Shown: piece by piece, positions 46,101-55,304 of the stretch
How positions within the stretch are numbered: position 1 is the first letter of the stretch
How the letters are laid out: every line of letters begins with the position of its first letter
Notes under the pieces: model-generated
Database searches by the model: none
Told to the model about the DNA's origin: nothing
Seen by the model: only the letters and a program-made list of their open reading frames with translations
Made by a program: the position numbers and the translations under genes
Assembly: GCF_001984155.1 (NCBI RefSeq)
Contig: NZ_MTQO01000036.1
Span: forward strand, 124,001 to 188,000
Origin: Actinosynnema sp. ALI-1.44
Lineage (GTDB): Bacteria > Actinomycetota > Actinomycetes > Mycobacteriales > Pseudonocardiaceae
Length of the DNA: 64,000 bases
Reading direction: 5' to 3'

Positions 46101-46595
46101 CACCTTCAGGTCTACTCCAGGCAGCACCTGTGCATAGGTGGCGGTATCACCGGAGAGTTCCGGCGACGGCAGCACACCGGGCCAGGACAACGACATCTCC
46201 TTGCCTTGCAGGGTTGCCGTCACCAATGGCCCAGTGCCTCCACCGGACAGTTTCACGCCAACCACGGTCGCCTTGGGCGCTACTACTCCGTCGGTACCGC
46301 GAACCAGGGTGGTGTCCACCGGAACCCACGCGTTGTCCTTCCGAGCCCGCACAGGCAGCAGATACTGCTCCAACGTCCTTGTGCCGGACGGGTTCGCGAA
46401 GACACGGGCTGTCTCGGTGCGCAGACCGGTCACCTCGACCTGTTTGCCCGTGGTCCGTGCGATGGTGGCCGCGGCGACCTCATCCACTGCTTCGGTCGGG
46501 GGCAGGGCTTGTGCGCTGGGGAGTGGCGGCAAAAAGGACATCCCCGCGGCGGCCACCGCCACCATCACAGTGGCCGCCCGTCTGGATTTCAGCAC
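43182..46595 (-). CDS. Secreted multidomain protein with FG-GAP/VCBS repeats and ricin-type lectin domain
   Basis: A 1137-residue exported protein. Signal peptide (AATVMVAVAAAGMSFLPPLP, cleavage near AQA), a large beta-rich N-part of the type found with RHS proteins (about 40-400), Ig-like modules (about 415-640), then at least five FG-GAP/VCBS units (DFNGDGRSDVAIF, DFDGDGDDDIGVF twice, DFTGDGRADVAAL) that bind Ca2+ in a propeller, and a C-terminal ricin B-type lectin (about 1000-1137, two visible units; SGKCLDVSG, IQWRC). The GTG at 46595 lies 2 bases after the RHS stop and its ribosome binding site (GGAAGGGG) is inside the RHS gene, so the two are co-expressed. It probably acts outside the cell in carbohydrate or surface binding. 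Confidence 0.9.
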   Translation of the reverse strand: MLKSRRAATVMVAVAAAGMSFLPPLPSAQALPPTEAVDEVAAATIARTTGKQVEVTGLRTETARVFANPSGTRTLEQYLLPVRARKDNAWVPVDTTLVRGTDGVVAPKATVVGVKLSGGGTGPLVTATLQGKEMSLSWPGVLPSPELSGDTATYAQVLPGVDLKVHVSAAGFAPELVIRDAQAAANPVLRGFRFETGERGAAAFTGDGQLTRREQPTEYPMSLGTSFDAKQYRHTLVNERAKDTPYWDDDHNRKALRTGYLNWDGTVGRWRSLFQMNTAQLIGTTVRKAYVTMTLDHSASCGPTPVELWQTREIDPAKKLTWNNSVPGHWVKQLWTGKGNANDAGGCGKSQPDLPMAFSSPALFDAVQGAADRGDETMSFGLRAQNELDKNQWKKFFPATAHLLVEYNTKPRVPTSLSTVPPTPCGTAEAPTALNTSTPGFSAVASDPDGSNVSGQLEILRAGAVLTTLNGATVGSGTAFSWPTLPAGVLPEDQPGTVFAYRSRLVDPSNTFGPYTETCYFTVDVVSPGSPTVSSTDFPDGAAVRWVGETGSVSFTAADSDTAGFAYGFSPEVPLRVAADHQGKATVPITLWPDQPGGTSGIPQRLYVRTVDRAGNMSSSAPEWEVNAKARAVSAKPVRGDTNGDRRADVTQVFDQGHGRTAVWNFLSRDGGFAGGYIGWDTGVNGGFPATTTRSARGDFNGDGRSDVAIFREDPGQKTGLYLLNSDGTQILAGSGPAWTGDTRYRLSTAHVVAGDFDGDGDDDIGVFQGYAGAQTKLWVHTSNKGQFAGPVQQWDSGAGKADVRDFSPVAGDFDGDGDDDIGVFRGYPDDQTKLWLHTSNKGQFAAPAQQWDSGLSMFDRDRARFLVGDVDGDAAGKDEVVAVYDNGDASAQMITFSSAGGSWTHKPWWSSGAERSFEMSRAVLTAGDFTGDGRADVAALYDTGDGQRALYTYASTGTAFGGKRVDWTGRIGDARPAVHVETTRKYRLVARHSDKCVEVPADKVKLQAVPLQQADCVATAKNQTFLVKRIGASPYYTVENAVSGMCVDIAGWSHQDKAAVQQFPCGNAGVPKANQQFRLEYVDGVGLDLVTELRAAHSGKCLDVSGYSQDNGGVLIQWRCGVVAKTNQSYYLRAEL

Positions 46596-46597
46596 GC

Positions 46598-49500
46598 CTA
46601 CCCCTTCCGCCGTTTGAGTACTGCCTTGACACCCGCGACGATCATGACGCCGCCCAGTACCGCTCCGGCCACCGGATCGTTACTGACTTTGTCCTTCGGG
46701 TTGGCGATGTGGTCCGCCACCGTCGAGACGGCCTCCGCTTGCTTCCTCTTCGCGGTCTCCGCGTCCTCGATGTCCTTCGCTCTCGTGAAGCGACCACCCT
46801 CCGGATCTTCGTTCGCCTGCCGACAGCGAGTGCACGCCGCGGCACCACCCGGAGTTCCGTGCGGGCAGGAGTTGTTGTGGTTGAGCAGAGGGATGTCCCC
46901 CGCCAGTACGAAATAGGTGTGGATACCGTCGACTGTCAGGTTGCGCACCCGCTGGTTCGCCGTCCACGCCCGGGTGGCGACGACCCGTACCTGCTTGCCC
47001 TCGGCGGTCTGCAGCCGCGAACCCGCGTGCAGCTCACCTGCCGGTACCCAGTACTTCAGATCCGGCTCCCAGAACGGGTGTCCGTCCGTCGCGATCACGG
47101 TGGCCGTCTGGGCACCGGTGTCCCCGTCGACATCGACAGTGAGCTCGACGAGGTCCTTCTCACCCTCGCCCACGATCGTGGCGACCACCGGCCGGACCTC
47201 GGTCACCCCCGTCTCCGGGTTCGTGGCCAGCACCAGGTCACCCGGTTTCAGGTCCTCGATCCGTTTCGTGGAGCCGTCGGCCATCAGCACTCTCGTACCG
47301 GGCACGAAACTGTTGCACGGTGTCGCCTTCTGGCCACGGCTGAGGAAGCCCTTGCCCAGTTTGGACAGCCGTCCCGCCGCGTTCGCCACCCGTTGACCCG
47401 GGACGATGCTCAACAGCTCCAGCCCAGCGCCCTTGTAGTTGCCGTTGGCCACCGCGATCACGGCGTCGATCCCGCTCATCGCCGCGGACGCGGCGAGACA
47501 GACCCCGCAGCCGAACATCCCGGCGATGCCGAGCCCGAGCTTGGCGACCTTCCAGATCTTCCCGCCCGGCAACGAGTTGCGGCCGACCCACTTCGCGCCC
47601 TTCCACGCCTTGCTGGCGATGTGCCTGGTGACCTTCACCGCCTTGCGGGTGAACTTCGCCACCTTGCTGTGCTGCACCTTGTGGTACACCCGCTTGGCGA
47701 CGTGCACGACCTTCTTGACGTGCTCGGTGACCTGCTTCTCGACCTTCTTGATGAACTGGTAGGTCTCCGTCCACGCCTTGTGCATGCCGTCGACGACGGC
47801 TTCCACGTGCCGGTACGCGGTCTGCACGATCGGCTGGACGACCGTCTTGACCACGGGCTGCACGATCGTCTTGGCCACGTGCACGATCGAGGAGAACCCG
47901 AACCGGCCGTCCGGGTCGGTGAACGTGACCGGGCTGTTGTTGGCGTAGGCGTACCCGTTGAGCTGCTGCGGGTCCTCGTGGTCGATCTCGGGGTCGACCG
48001 AGACGAACCGCCCTGTGGCCGGGTCGTACTCGCGGGCGCCGAGGTGGGTCAGGCCGGTGGAGCTGTCCATCGTGCCGCCGACGAATCCCTTTTCCCCCGG
48101 CCACCACGCCGGTGCCGTGCCGCGTGCCTCCCCGAACGGGGTGAGCAACCGTCGTTGGGTGTCCTGGCTGTCGGCGTCCACCGCCAGTTGGGCGGTGCCG
48201 TGGTGGTCCACGCCGAGCCAGGTCAGCTTGCCGTTCGCGGTGCGCACGGCGACGGCTTTGCCCGCGTGGGTGTAGTAACGGGTCGCCGTGACGACCCCGT
48301 TCTGGTCGAGGTGGACCTCGTCCTCGCCGACGTAGAGCGTGGTGCCGTTCGGATCACGGCGGATGAGCCTGTTGCCGTCGGCGTCGTAGAGGAACGCGGT
48401 GGTCTTGCCGTTCTCGGTGACCTTGGCCAGGTGCCCTTCGGCGTCCCACTCCATGTTCTGGTCCGTGCCCGCCCGCTTGCGCACCGTGGTGTTGCCACTC
48501 GGGTCGTAACCGTACGAGTCGACACTGGTGGTGCCGGTGGGACCGGTGGTCGTCACCGATCGCAGGGCGTGCGGCTGGGGCTGCCCTGGCGCCGAATAGC
48601 CGTACGTACTGGTGGTCTTCTTGCCGTCCGGCGTGGTCTTGGTCTGCTGTTTGCGGTTGCCGACGTTGTCCAGCGCCCACGTGTGCCAGTACGGCGCGGG
48701 TCCACCCAGGCCTGCGGCGGTGGGCGCGGCGGCGCAGTCGCCGTTGCCCGGTGTCCACGCGGAGTTCAGGCGACGCAGGTAGTCGTACCCGAAACACTGG
48801 GTGTCCGGCGCGATACCGGTGTCGGCTCCCGGCGTGTCCGAGATGCGGGTGATGTTGCCGGCCTCGTCGTAGGCGTAGCGGACGTCGGACTGGCGTTGCG
48901 GCCCGGTCTCCCGATCGGTGGTCGCCCGCAGGAGCCGGTGGGTGCCCTCCTCGTAGTCGAACCGGTGGGTCAGCCACTTGCCGCCTGCGTTGAGAGTGAC
49001 CTGCTCCACCTCGTCGAAGTGGTTGTACTTGGTGCCGGTGACATACGTGGTCTTGCCGGACAGCTCAGTGGGCATGCCCAACGGGTTGTACTTGTGGGTC
49101 AGCGTCTCGTCGGACAGGCCACCTACCGCGGGCCGCTTGTCCGTGGCCACCGAGCCGTCCTGGTGGTAGCTCGTCTCGAACTCGTAGGTCCGTGCGAGCT
49201 TGCCCTCCACCGGCGGGATGGTGATGGCCGCCTTGGTCGGCCGGTTCGCCGCGTCGATGGCGGTGACTGCTGTGGTGTAGGCGTTTCCGTCCACGTACCG
49301 GGTGGACGACGTGGCCATCCCGGTGGCCGGTTTGCCGTCGGCCAGCGTGTCGTACTTCCATTCGGCGCGCTTGGGCCCGGTCAGCGACCCCTCGTGCAGC
49401 GCGGTCTTGCGGCCGAGTTTGTCGTAGGCGAAGGCGAGAGTGACTCCGCGTGAGTCCTTTTCGGACAGCACTCGGTCCTCGTCGTCATAGGTGTACTCGG

Positions 49501-52500
49501 TGGTGCCCTGGTCGGGGTCGTCTGTGCGGATCTTGCGGCCACGCAGGTCGTAGCCGTAGCGCCAGACGTTTCCCGCCGGGTCGGTCACCGACTCCAGCTC
49601 GCCCCGCTTGGTGTAGCTGTAGCGGCTGCTGTCGTAGTCGCCCGACGGCCCGTCGCCCTTGTACTGCCGCAGTTCCACCAGTTTGCCGGTGCCGTCCGTG
49701 ATGCGGGTGGTCGGCGTCTCCCCCTTCGGCGGGTCGATGTGCTGCCGGTCCGCCTCGTAGGTGTAACTGGTGCGCCACTTCTCGGTGTTGTTCGACCGGA
49801 AGATCTCGGCGGTGGGCCGTTCCTGCCCGTCGTACTCGGTCACGGTCTGAGCCGGCAACAACTTCTCGTCCGGCAGGAACACGGCCGCGCCCGGCGGGGC
49901 ACTGTTGTAGTACGGCCCGTTCAGCTTGACCTTCAAGCCACGCGAGTCGTAGACGGTGTCCGTGATGACCCGGCCACCGCTGGACGAGGGATCCTGGCTC
50001 TGGCGCAACCGCAGCAGACCGTCGTACAGGTCGTAGTCGGTGGCGTATCCGCCGTCCGGCTGGAGGGTGCGCTCCACCACGACGTTCGGCCCGTCCACCC
50101 GCATCTCGTAGGTGAGCTCCTTGGTGGGCGAGTCACCCTTGTCCTTGTCCCGCCCCGGGTGCCACACCTTGTTGACCCGGCCCATCGGGTCGTACGCGAT
50201 CTGCGTGACCCGCTGGTTGACGTCAGTGATGTGTTCCTCGGCGCCCCACGCCGGGTTCAGCTTGGTGCGTGTGCTGTGCCCGAGCGGGTTGGTGGTGACG
50301 ACCTCCGTGACCGGCGCCCCGGCCGCGGGCGAATAGCTGGTCGTGGACTTCTGGTTGAAGACGTCGAAGGTCTCGGTCTGCCTGCCGTAGGTGTCGTAGG
50401 TGGCCCGGGCGATCGTCTTGTACACCGGTTGGCCGTTGGTCCAGCCGACGATCTCTTCCTTGCGCGTGACGTCACCGCGCACCGGCGGCGCACCGTGGGT
50501 TTCGTTGTTGTCGTAGTAAACGCGCTCGTCTGTGACGACATCGGCCGGGTAGTTCGGCTGTTTGCCACACGCCACGGAGACCTTCTGCGAGCGGGCGGGC
50601 AGTTCGATCAGCCAAGCGGCGTCGTTGCGGACGTAGGTGTGCGTGGTGCAGCTGTCGTCGTTCGGGTCGGCGAGATCACCGAAGTCCGACGCCTGCTCCA
50701 GCACGCCTTCGGCGTTGAACACGTTGTCCGACCCGGTTTCCCGCCACCGGCCGTCCGCCAGCTGTTCGCGTTGCCGGACCTTGGCCTCGAAGACGCGCCG
50801 GGCTTCCGACGTGCCCCAGCTGCGGGTTCGGGTCGCGGTCGGTTCGGACAGCCACGGGTCGGTGATCGCGTACCTCGTCGGCGCGCCGTTGGCGTCGGCG
50901 TACGTGATCGTTTCCCGCTCGGTCCCGGCGAACTGCTCGGTGTCCCGCCACAGAGTGCCTTTGGAGTCCCTGATGCTGACCGACTTGCGGCCGCCGGATT
51001 CGAGCTTGTCGCCGTCCATGCCGCGGAAGTAGGCCGTCTCCGTCATCGACCGCAGGCCGCCCGCCAGGCCCTTCTTGACCCTGACCCGTTCGTAGCCGCG
51101 CCACTGCGCCCAGGTCTTGCGTTCGGCGGGCACCAGGCCGTCTTCCTCGTCGTGGTGCCAGGCAGGGCCGCCGGGGTACTCGATCTCGGTCCTGGTGGGC
51201 TGCGACCCGGACGTGAGGTCCTTCTCGGTCACTTCGGTGACCACGTACTTGTTGAACCAGTCCTTGCGTTCGGCACCGGTCTGGTCCGGTGTGGCCGGTG
51301 TCCACTTCTGCTGGTAGCAGCGTTTGGTGTTGGTGTCCGGGGCGGGTACGCCGCTGGGCACCGCGCATTCCTTGTCCGAGTAGCCGACGGTGAGTTCGCC
51401 GCCGGACTCGGTGCGGATGGACTGGATCCGGAACCAGTTCAGGATCGGGATGCCGGTGGTGCCGTCCACCACGTTGTTGAGCTGCCTGCCCGCGAAGGTC
51501 ACCTCGGGCACAGTGGCGGTGCCGCCGCGCAGGCCGGTGTGCTGGATGCCGTTGAGCCACAGCCGGGCTGACGTGCCGTCCTGCGGATCGGCGAACGAGT
51601 GCCGCAACGTCCACGCCGCCACGTCCACGAAGGACGACCCGGAGCGCACCTGGGTGGTGATCTTCTCCAGCCGCTTCTGCGTCCAGAAGGTCGGGGTGTA
51701 CTTGTCCTTGCAGTTCGTGGTGCTGGCGCAGTACTGGTCCCATGGCGTGTCGGGCCAGTTGTTCGGCTTGCCGGACACGCAGTCGGACGCGGGGACGCCC
51801 GGCAGGCAACGGTCGGCGGTCTTGATGACCACCTTGGCGACCGGCAGCGTGCTGAAGACTTCCTTGTCCCGCTGGCCGTACTCGATCCGGGTCAGGTGGC
51901 CGCCGCGGTCGTACGCGTTGACCTTGGTCGCCGTCACGTCCCTGGCGTAACGGTTGGTCTCCTTCTCGTAGAAGTAGCTCATCGTGTTGCCGTGGGTGTC
52001 CACGACGTAGTCCAGGTTCCAGCGCCAGGCCTGCGTGCAGAACGACTTGTCGATGTTCGACTGGTAGCACGGGTCCTTCGGGTGGTTGCCGGACACCGGC
52101 ACGGTCCACGCGGACCTGGTGTCGTCCTTGGCGTCCCGCCAGCCGGGGATCCGGTTGAGGCCGAAGTAGAACTGGGTGCCGTTGCGGGTGGTGATCCGCC
52201 AGTACTCGCCGTCGTTGTCGCCGTTGTCGGCGCCGAACAGCTGCTCGACCCGGGAGCCGTCGTCCTGGCGTGGATGCCAGACCCGCTGCTTGTCGTTGTT
52301 GTCACGGACCAACTCGCCGCCCTTGCCGTTGAGCGAGAAGTAGGCGTTGTCCGTGGCCCAGCACTGGTCGCCGGTCTTCTTGTGGGTCTTGTTGTTGGGT
52401 GCGCCGCCGTTCTCCGGCTGGTCCTTCTTGTCCGTGCCACAGCTGGTGTAGCGGCGTTCGATCGACCCACCGGGGTTGAAGTCGAAGCCCTCACCGGCCC

Positions 52501-53365
52501 AGGACGGCTGGTTGTTGGTCGCCGACGTGCGGCCGTCCACGGCGCCCGAGGAGTAGCTCAGGGACAGCTGCGGCACTGGGCCGTTCAACGCGGGCGGCGC
52601 CGACATCGGGTAGGACCAGTTGAAGTCGCCGGACGCGCCGCCGGCCGTCCACGACGAGGACGGCGAAAGCTGCGACGCCCCGAAGTCCCCGGCACCGCCC
52701 GCGGCCGACGCCTGGACGGCGTACAGGCCCTCTTTCTGCGGCGCGGCGGCATCGGCGACCAGCTTGCCGGAACCGTCGTTGCGGGTGCTGAGGGCCGTGC
52801 CCCTGCAGTCGTCGCGATCCGGAGTAGACAGTGCGCATTCCGGCAACGCGACCAGGCGCAGACGGGTGGCCCAGTCGCCGCCGAAGGCGTTGCGGAACGG
52901 CGAATAGTCGACCTCGACCGACACAGTGGCGGTCGCGCCCGCGTCCACCCGGTTCAGCCGGAAAACCGGTCCGTCCAGCCGCTTGTCGAGCATCTCGACC
53001 CGCACCCTGGACGGCGCTGCCTGCCTGGCCGCCTGCTGCTCGGCGAGGCCGACCCGCACCGGGAAGTCCGCCACGTGGGCCCGTGCGGTCATGGTGCCGG
53101 ACAAGGACAGTTCGGCCACCCCGGCCCTGGGCCACGTCACGGCCGGCGGGGTGCGCAGTTCCTTGTCCTTGGCCTGGTCCGGCCCGGACGGCTGGACCAC
53201 GGCGTTCTGGCCGGGTACGGACCTCTCCTGCCTCGCCGACCACGGCTCGGCTCCCGCGGGCCGCACCGCCCCCGGCAGGGCGGCGAGCATCGAGCCCACC
53301 AACGTGAGGATCAACAAGCCGGACAGCCACCGCCGCTGCCACCGTCTGCCCCGATGTCGCCCCAT
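46598..53365 (-). CDS. Secreted RHS-repeat protein with SpvB-like N-terminus and Hint domain
   Basis: A 2255-residue protein. A basic N-terminus and hydrophobic signal segment (WLSGLLILTLVGSMLAALPG) are followed by an SpvB-like region (PQLSLSYSSGAVDGRTSATN), a long RHS/YD array and the RHS-core end GYAYANNSPVTFTDPDGRFG. Then come a Lys/Val-rich helical stretch (about 1840-1960), a hydrophobic patch, and a Hint domain from Cys2017 to the HN at about 2163. The expected toxin is missing: the last 91 residues hold CPHG..CTRC (zinc-knuckle-like), a charged helix and a final hydrophobic segment DPVAGAVLGGVMIVAGVKAV with RRKG. HN is followed by Asn, not Cys. The ATG at 53365 follows AGGAGG. Confidence 0.9.
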   Translation of the reverse strand: MGRHRGRRWQRRWLSGLLILTLVGSMLAALPGAVRPAGAEPWSARQERSVPGQNAVVQPSGPDQAKDKELRTPPAVTWPRAGVAELSLSGTMTARAHVADFPVRVGLAEQQAARQAAPSRVRVEMLDKRLDGPVFRLNRVDAGATATVSVEVDYSPFRNAFGGDWATRLRLVALPECALSTPDRDDCRGTALSTRNDGSGKLVADAAAPQKEGLYAVQASAAGGAGDFGASQLSPSSSWTAGGASGDFNWSYPMSAPPALNGPVPQLSLSYSSGAVDGRTSATNNQPSWAGEGFDFNPGGSIERRYTSCGTDKKDQPENGGAPNNKTHKKTGDQCWATDNAYFSLNGKGGELVRDNNDKQRVWHPRQDDGSRVEQLFGADNGDNDGEYWRITTRNGTQFYFGLNRIPGWRDAKDDTRSAWTVPVSGNHPKDPCYQSNIDKSFCTQAWRWNLDYVVDTHGNTMSYFYEKETNRYARDVTATKVNAYDRGGHLTRIEYGQRDKEVFSTLPVAKVVIKTADRCLPGVPASDCVSGKPNNWPDTPWDQYCASTTNCKDKYTPTFWTQKRLEKITTQVRSGSSFVDVAAWTLRHSFADPQDGTSARLWLNGIQHTGLRGGTATVPEVTFAGRQLNNVVDGTTGIPILNWFRIQSIRTESGGELTVGYSDKECAVPSGVPAPDTNTKRCYQQKWTPATPDQTGAERKDWFNKYVVTEVTEKDLTSGSQPTRTEIEYPGGPAWHHDEEDGLVPAERKTWAQWRGYERVRVKKGLAGGLRSMTETAYFRGMDGDKLESGGRKSVSIRDSKGTLWRDTEQFAGTERETITYADANGAPTRYAITDPWLSEPTATRTRSWGTSEARRVFEAKVRQREQLADGRWRETGSDNVFNAEGVLEQASDFGDLADPNDDSCTTHTYVRNDAAWLIELPARSQKVSVACGKQPNYPADVVTDERVYYDNNETHGAPPVRGDVTRKEEIVGWTNGQPVYKTIARATYDTYGRQTETFDVFNQKSTTSYSPAAGAPVTEVVTTNPLGHSTRTKLNPAWGAEEHITDVNQRVTQIAYDPMGRVNKVWHPGRDKDKGDSPTKELTYEMRVDGPNVVVERTLQPDGGYATDYDLYDGLLRLRQSQDPSSSGGRVITDTVYDSRGLKVKLNGPYYNSAPPGAAVFLPDEKLLPAQTVTEYDGQERPTAEIFRSNNTEKWRTSYTYEADRQHIDPPKGETPTTRITDGTGKLVELRQYKGDGPSGDYDSSRYSYTKRGELESVTDPAGNVWRYGYDLRGRKIRTDDPDQGTTEYTYDDEDRVLSEKDSRGVTLAFAYDKLGRKTALHEGSLTGPKRAEWKYDTLADGKPATGMATSSTRYVDGNAYTTAVTAIDAANRPTKAAITIPPVEGKLARTYEFETSYHQDGSVATDKRPAVGGLSDETLTHKYNPLGMPTELSGKTTYVTGTKYNHFDEVEQVTLNAGGKWLTHRFDYEEGTHRLLRATTDRETGPQRQSDVRYAYDEAGNITRISDTPGADTGIAPDTQCFGYDYLRRLNSAWTPGNGDCAAAPTAAGLGGPAPYWHTWALDNVGNRKQQTKTTPDGKKTTSTYGYSAPGQPQPHALRSVTTTGPTGTTSVDSYGYDPSGNTTVRKRAGTDQNMEWDAEGHLAKVTENGKTTAFLYDADGNRLIRRDPNGTTLYVGEDEVHLDQNGVVTATRYYTHAGKAVAVRTANGKLTWLGVDHHGTAQLAVDADSQDTQRRLLTPFGEARGTAPAWWPGEKGFVGGTMDSSTGLTHLGAREYDPATGRFVSVDPEIDHEDPQQLNGYAYANNSPVTFTDPDGRFGFSSIVHVAKTIVQPVVKTVVQPIVQTAYRHVEAVVDGMHKAWTETYQFIKKVEKQVTEHVKKVVHVAKRVYHKVQHSKVAKFTRKAVKVTRHIASKAWKGAKWVGRNSLPGGKIWKVAKLGLGIAGMFGCGVCLAASAAMSGIDAVIAVANGNYKGAGLELLSIVPGQRVANAAGRLSKLGKGFLSRGQKATPCNSFVPGTRVLMADGSTKRIEDLKPGDLVLATNPETGVTEVRPVVATIVGEGEKDLVELTVDVDGDTGAQTATVIATDGHPFWEPDLKYWVPAGELHAGSRLQTAEGKQVRVVATRAWTANQRVRNLTVDGIHTYFVLAGDIPLLNHNNSCPHGTPGGAAACTRCRQANEDPEGGRFTRAKDIEDAETAKRKQAEAVSTVADHIANPKDKVSNDPVAGAVLGGVMIVAGVKAVLKRRKG

Positions 53366-53504
53366 GGAATCCTCCTACGTGCGAACACGACTCCCCAGAA
53401 AACAGCCGGGCCGGAGCGTAACGCCGCCCACACGGCGGCCAGAATCCTTTCCATCAGCACCAAAACGCCGCGGACTGCCTGGCTTTGCCCTGATATCCCG
53501 AAGT

Positions 53505-54446
53505 TCAGCTCGTGGGTGCCTGCACAGCCCGGCGGACGGCACCGCGCAGCCAGTGGTGTGCGCCGTCGGCGGCGTGGCGGGGGTGCCATGCCATGCCGAT
53601 GGTCAACGGCGGCAGCGGGAGGGGGATGTCGAGAAGCCGCAGGCCGAGCGCGGTGGCGGGGTGCGTGAACGGCGACGGGGCCGCGTCAGCGAGCGGGGCG
53701 GGGGCGAGGCAGACGACGTCGCTGCGGGCGGCGAGGATCATCGCGGCCAGGTGGCTCGGGAGCACCGCGGTGACCCGGCGGCTGAGGCCGTGCTCGGCGA
53801 GTGCGGTGTCGAGGGGGCCGGTGAACCGGCCGCGGCGGCTCACCGCGACGTGTTCGGCGGCGGCGAGCCCGGCCGGGGTCAGCGGTCCTTCGGCAAGAGG
53901 ATGGCCGGCGCGGACTGCTGCCGTCATCCGGAGGGTGACCAGTTCCTCGACGCGGGTCTCGGGGTCGGCGTGGTCGATGGAGCCGATCTCCAGGTCGATG
54001 CGGCCGTCGCGGAGCGCGGGTCCGGCTTCCAGTTCCTCGGCCCGTACCCGCAGGGACACCCCGGGCGCCTCCTGCCGGGCCAGTCCCAGCAGGCCGGGCG
54101 CCAGTGCCGCGCCGATGATGTCGGCGGTCTGGAGGGTGAAAGTCCCGCGCAGGGCCGCCGGGTCGACGCCGCTGCCGGGGCTGAGCAGCGCTTCGAGGCG
54201 ACGGACCACTGTGGCTGCTTCGTCGCGCAGGGCTTGGGCGCGGGGTGTGGGGACCATGGTCTGCCCGGCGCGCACCAGCAGCGGGTCCTGAAGGATGCGG
54301 CGCAGCCGGGCGAGGGTGCGGCTCATCGCGGCCGGGGAGGTGTGCAGACGGGCGGCGGCGCGGGTGACGCTCTGCTCGGCGAGCAGAGCGTCCAGTGCGA
54401 GGGCGAGATTGGCGTCGATGACCGGTTTTGAGCTGCTCACCAGCAT
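53505..54446 (-). CDS. LysR-family transcriptional regulator
   Basis: A 313-residue LysR regulator. The N-terminal winged helix reads LALDALLAEQSVTRAAARLH then TSPAAMSRTLARLRRILQDP, followed by the effector-binding domain (about 95-300; FTLQTADIIGAALAPGLLGL). It starts at ATG 54446 and is divergent from the shortened NmrA-like gene, which it probably controls. Sequences between the two starts contain a T-N11-A element. Confidence 0.92.
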   Translation of the reverse strand: MLVSSSKPVIDANLALALDALLAEQSVTRAAARLHTSPAAMSRTLARLRRILQDPLLVRAGQTMVPTPRAQALRDEAATVVRRLEALLSPGSGVDPAALRGTFTLQTADIIGAALAPGLLGLARQEAPGVSLRVRAEELEAGPALRDGRIDLEIGSIDHADPETRVEELVTLRMTAAVRAGHPLAEGPLTPAGLAAAEHVAVSRRGRFTGPLDTALAEHGLSRRVTAVLPSHLAAMILAARSDVVCLAPAPLADAAPSPFTHPATALGLRLLDIPLPLPPLTIGMAWHPRHAADGAHHWLRGAVRRAVQAPTS

Positions 54447-54470
54447 AATTCCATTTCAGGCAATAATTCC
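54445..54470. promoter_or_regulatory. Candidate LysR box with repeated ATAATTCC
   Basis: ATAATTCC occurs at 54445-54452 and 54463-54470, and ATT-N11-AAT at 54448-54464 forms a T-N11-A element. It lies at the LysR start codon in the divergent region and is AT-rich relative to its surroundings. Role in autoregulation is inferred. Confidence 0.4.
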
Positions 54471-54551
54471 GTGCTGAAGTTCCCATTGTGGCATCGCGGC
54501 AGCGCTCCCCAGGATGAGGAGGTACCGACCAGCGTCATCCGAGAGGTTTCC

Positions 54552-55193
54552 ATGATCGTCATCACCGCCCCCACCGGGAACATCGGCCGCCACCTGCTGC
54601 CCCTGCTCGCCGAGTCCGTCGAGGAACTGCGCGTGGTCGTGCGCGACCCCGCCCGGCTCCCCGAGGGGGTACGCGAACGCGCCGAGGTGATCACCGGCTC
54701 GCACGGCGACGCCGACGTCGTCGACCAGGCCCTCGCGTGCCCGTCGTTCTTCGACAACCTCCTGGAGGAGGTCGACTCGATCCGGGACAAGGGCGTCTTC
54801 TCCGACGCCGCCGAGGCCGACCGCAAGGCTCCTCGCGCCGCCGTCGCCGACATCGCCGCCGTCGCTGCCCGTCTGCTGCTGGACCGCTCATGGACCGGCG
54901 TGGACAGCGTCCCCGTCCTCGGGCCGGAGGACCTGTCCCCCAACGACGTGGCCCGCATCATCACCGAGCAGCTCGGCCGCCCCGTCCGCTACGAGAACGA
55001 ACCGTACGACGACATGCGCGCCACCCTGATCGGCTACGGCCTGAACGCGGACTTCGTCCAGGGCATCGTGGACATGAAGCGGGCCAAGGACAACGGCCTC
55101 GACGCCGGTGTCACACGGACACCGGGCACCGCCTCACCCACCACCTTCGAGCAGTGGTGCGCCCAGACCCTCAAGCCCGCCGTCGTCGGCTGA
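54552..55193 (+). CDS. NmrA-like NAD(P)-binding protein with internal in-frame deletion
   Basis: A 213-residue protein; NmrA/NAD(P)H-binding family members are usually about 280-300. The N-terminal Rossmann motif MIVITAPTGNIGRHLLPLL and the C-terminal part from CPSFFDNLLEEVDSIRDKGV through VPVLGPEDLSPNDVARI are intact. Between HGDADVVDQA and LACPSF, near 54729-54738, the family normally has 70-80 more residues holding two strands of the Rossmann fold and a central helix; here they are missing without frameshift. The fold is probably compromised. The ATG at 54552 is preferred over an upstream start at 54471, which lies in the divergent promoter region. Confidence 0.8.
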   Translation: MIVITAPTGNIGRHLLPLLAESVEELRVVVRDPARLPEGVRERAEVITGSHGDADVVDQALACPSFFDNLLEEVDSIRDKGVFSDAAEADRKAPRAAVADIAAVAARLLLDRSWTGVDSVPVLGPEDLSPNDVARIITEQLGRPVRYENEPYDDMRATLIGYGLNADFVQGIVDMKRAKDNGLDAGVTRTPGTASPTTFEQWCAQTLKPAVVG

Positions 55194-55304
55194 ACCAGGA
55201 CCGCTACTTCGAGGCAAGCCGGTAACGGGGGGCGGCACCAGGCCGAGATTCAAGGTGGCTGGTTTCGTACGACAGTTCCGCTCCCTGCGTTTGGAGACGA
55301 TGCC

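Noticed and set aside
46052-49453. Open frame of 1133 codons on the + strand opposite the FG-GAP and RHS genes
   Set aside because: It spans two real genes on the other strand, is rich in Arg, Val, Gly and His without motifs and is a composition shadow.
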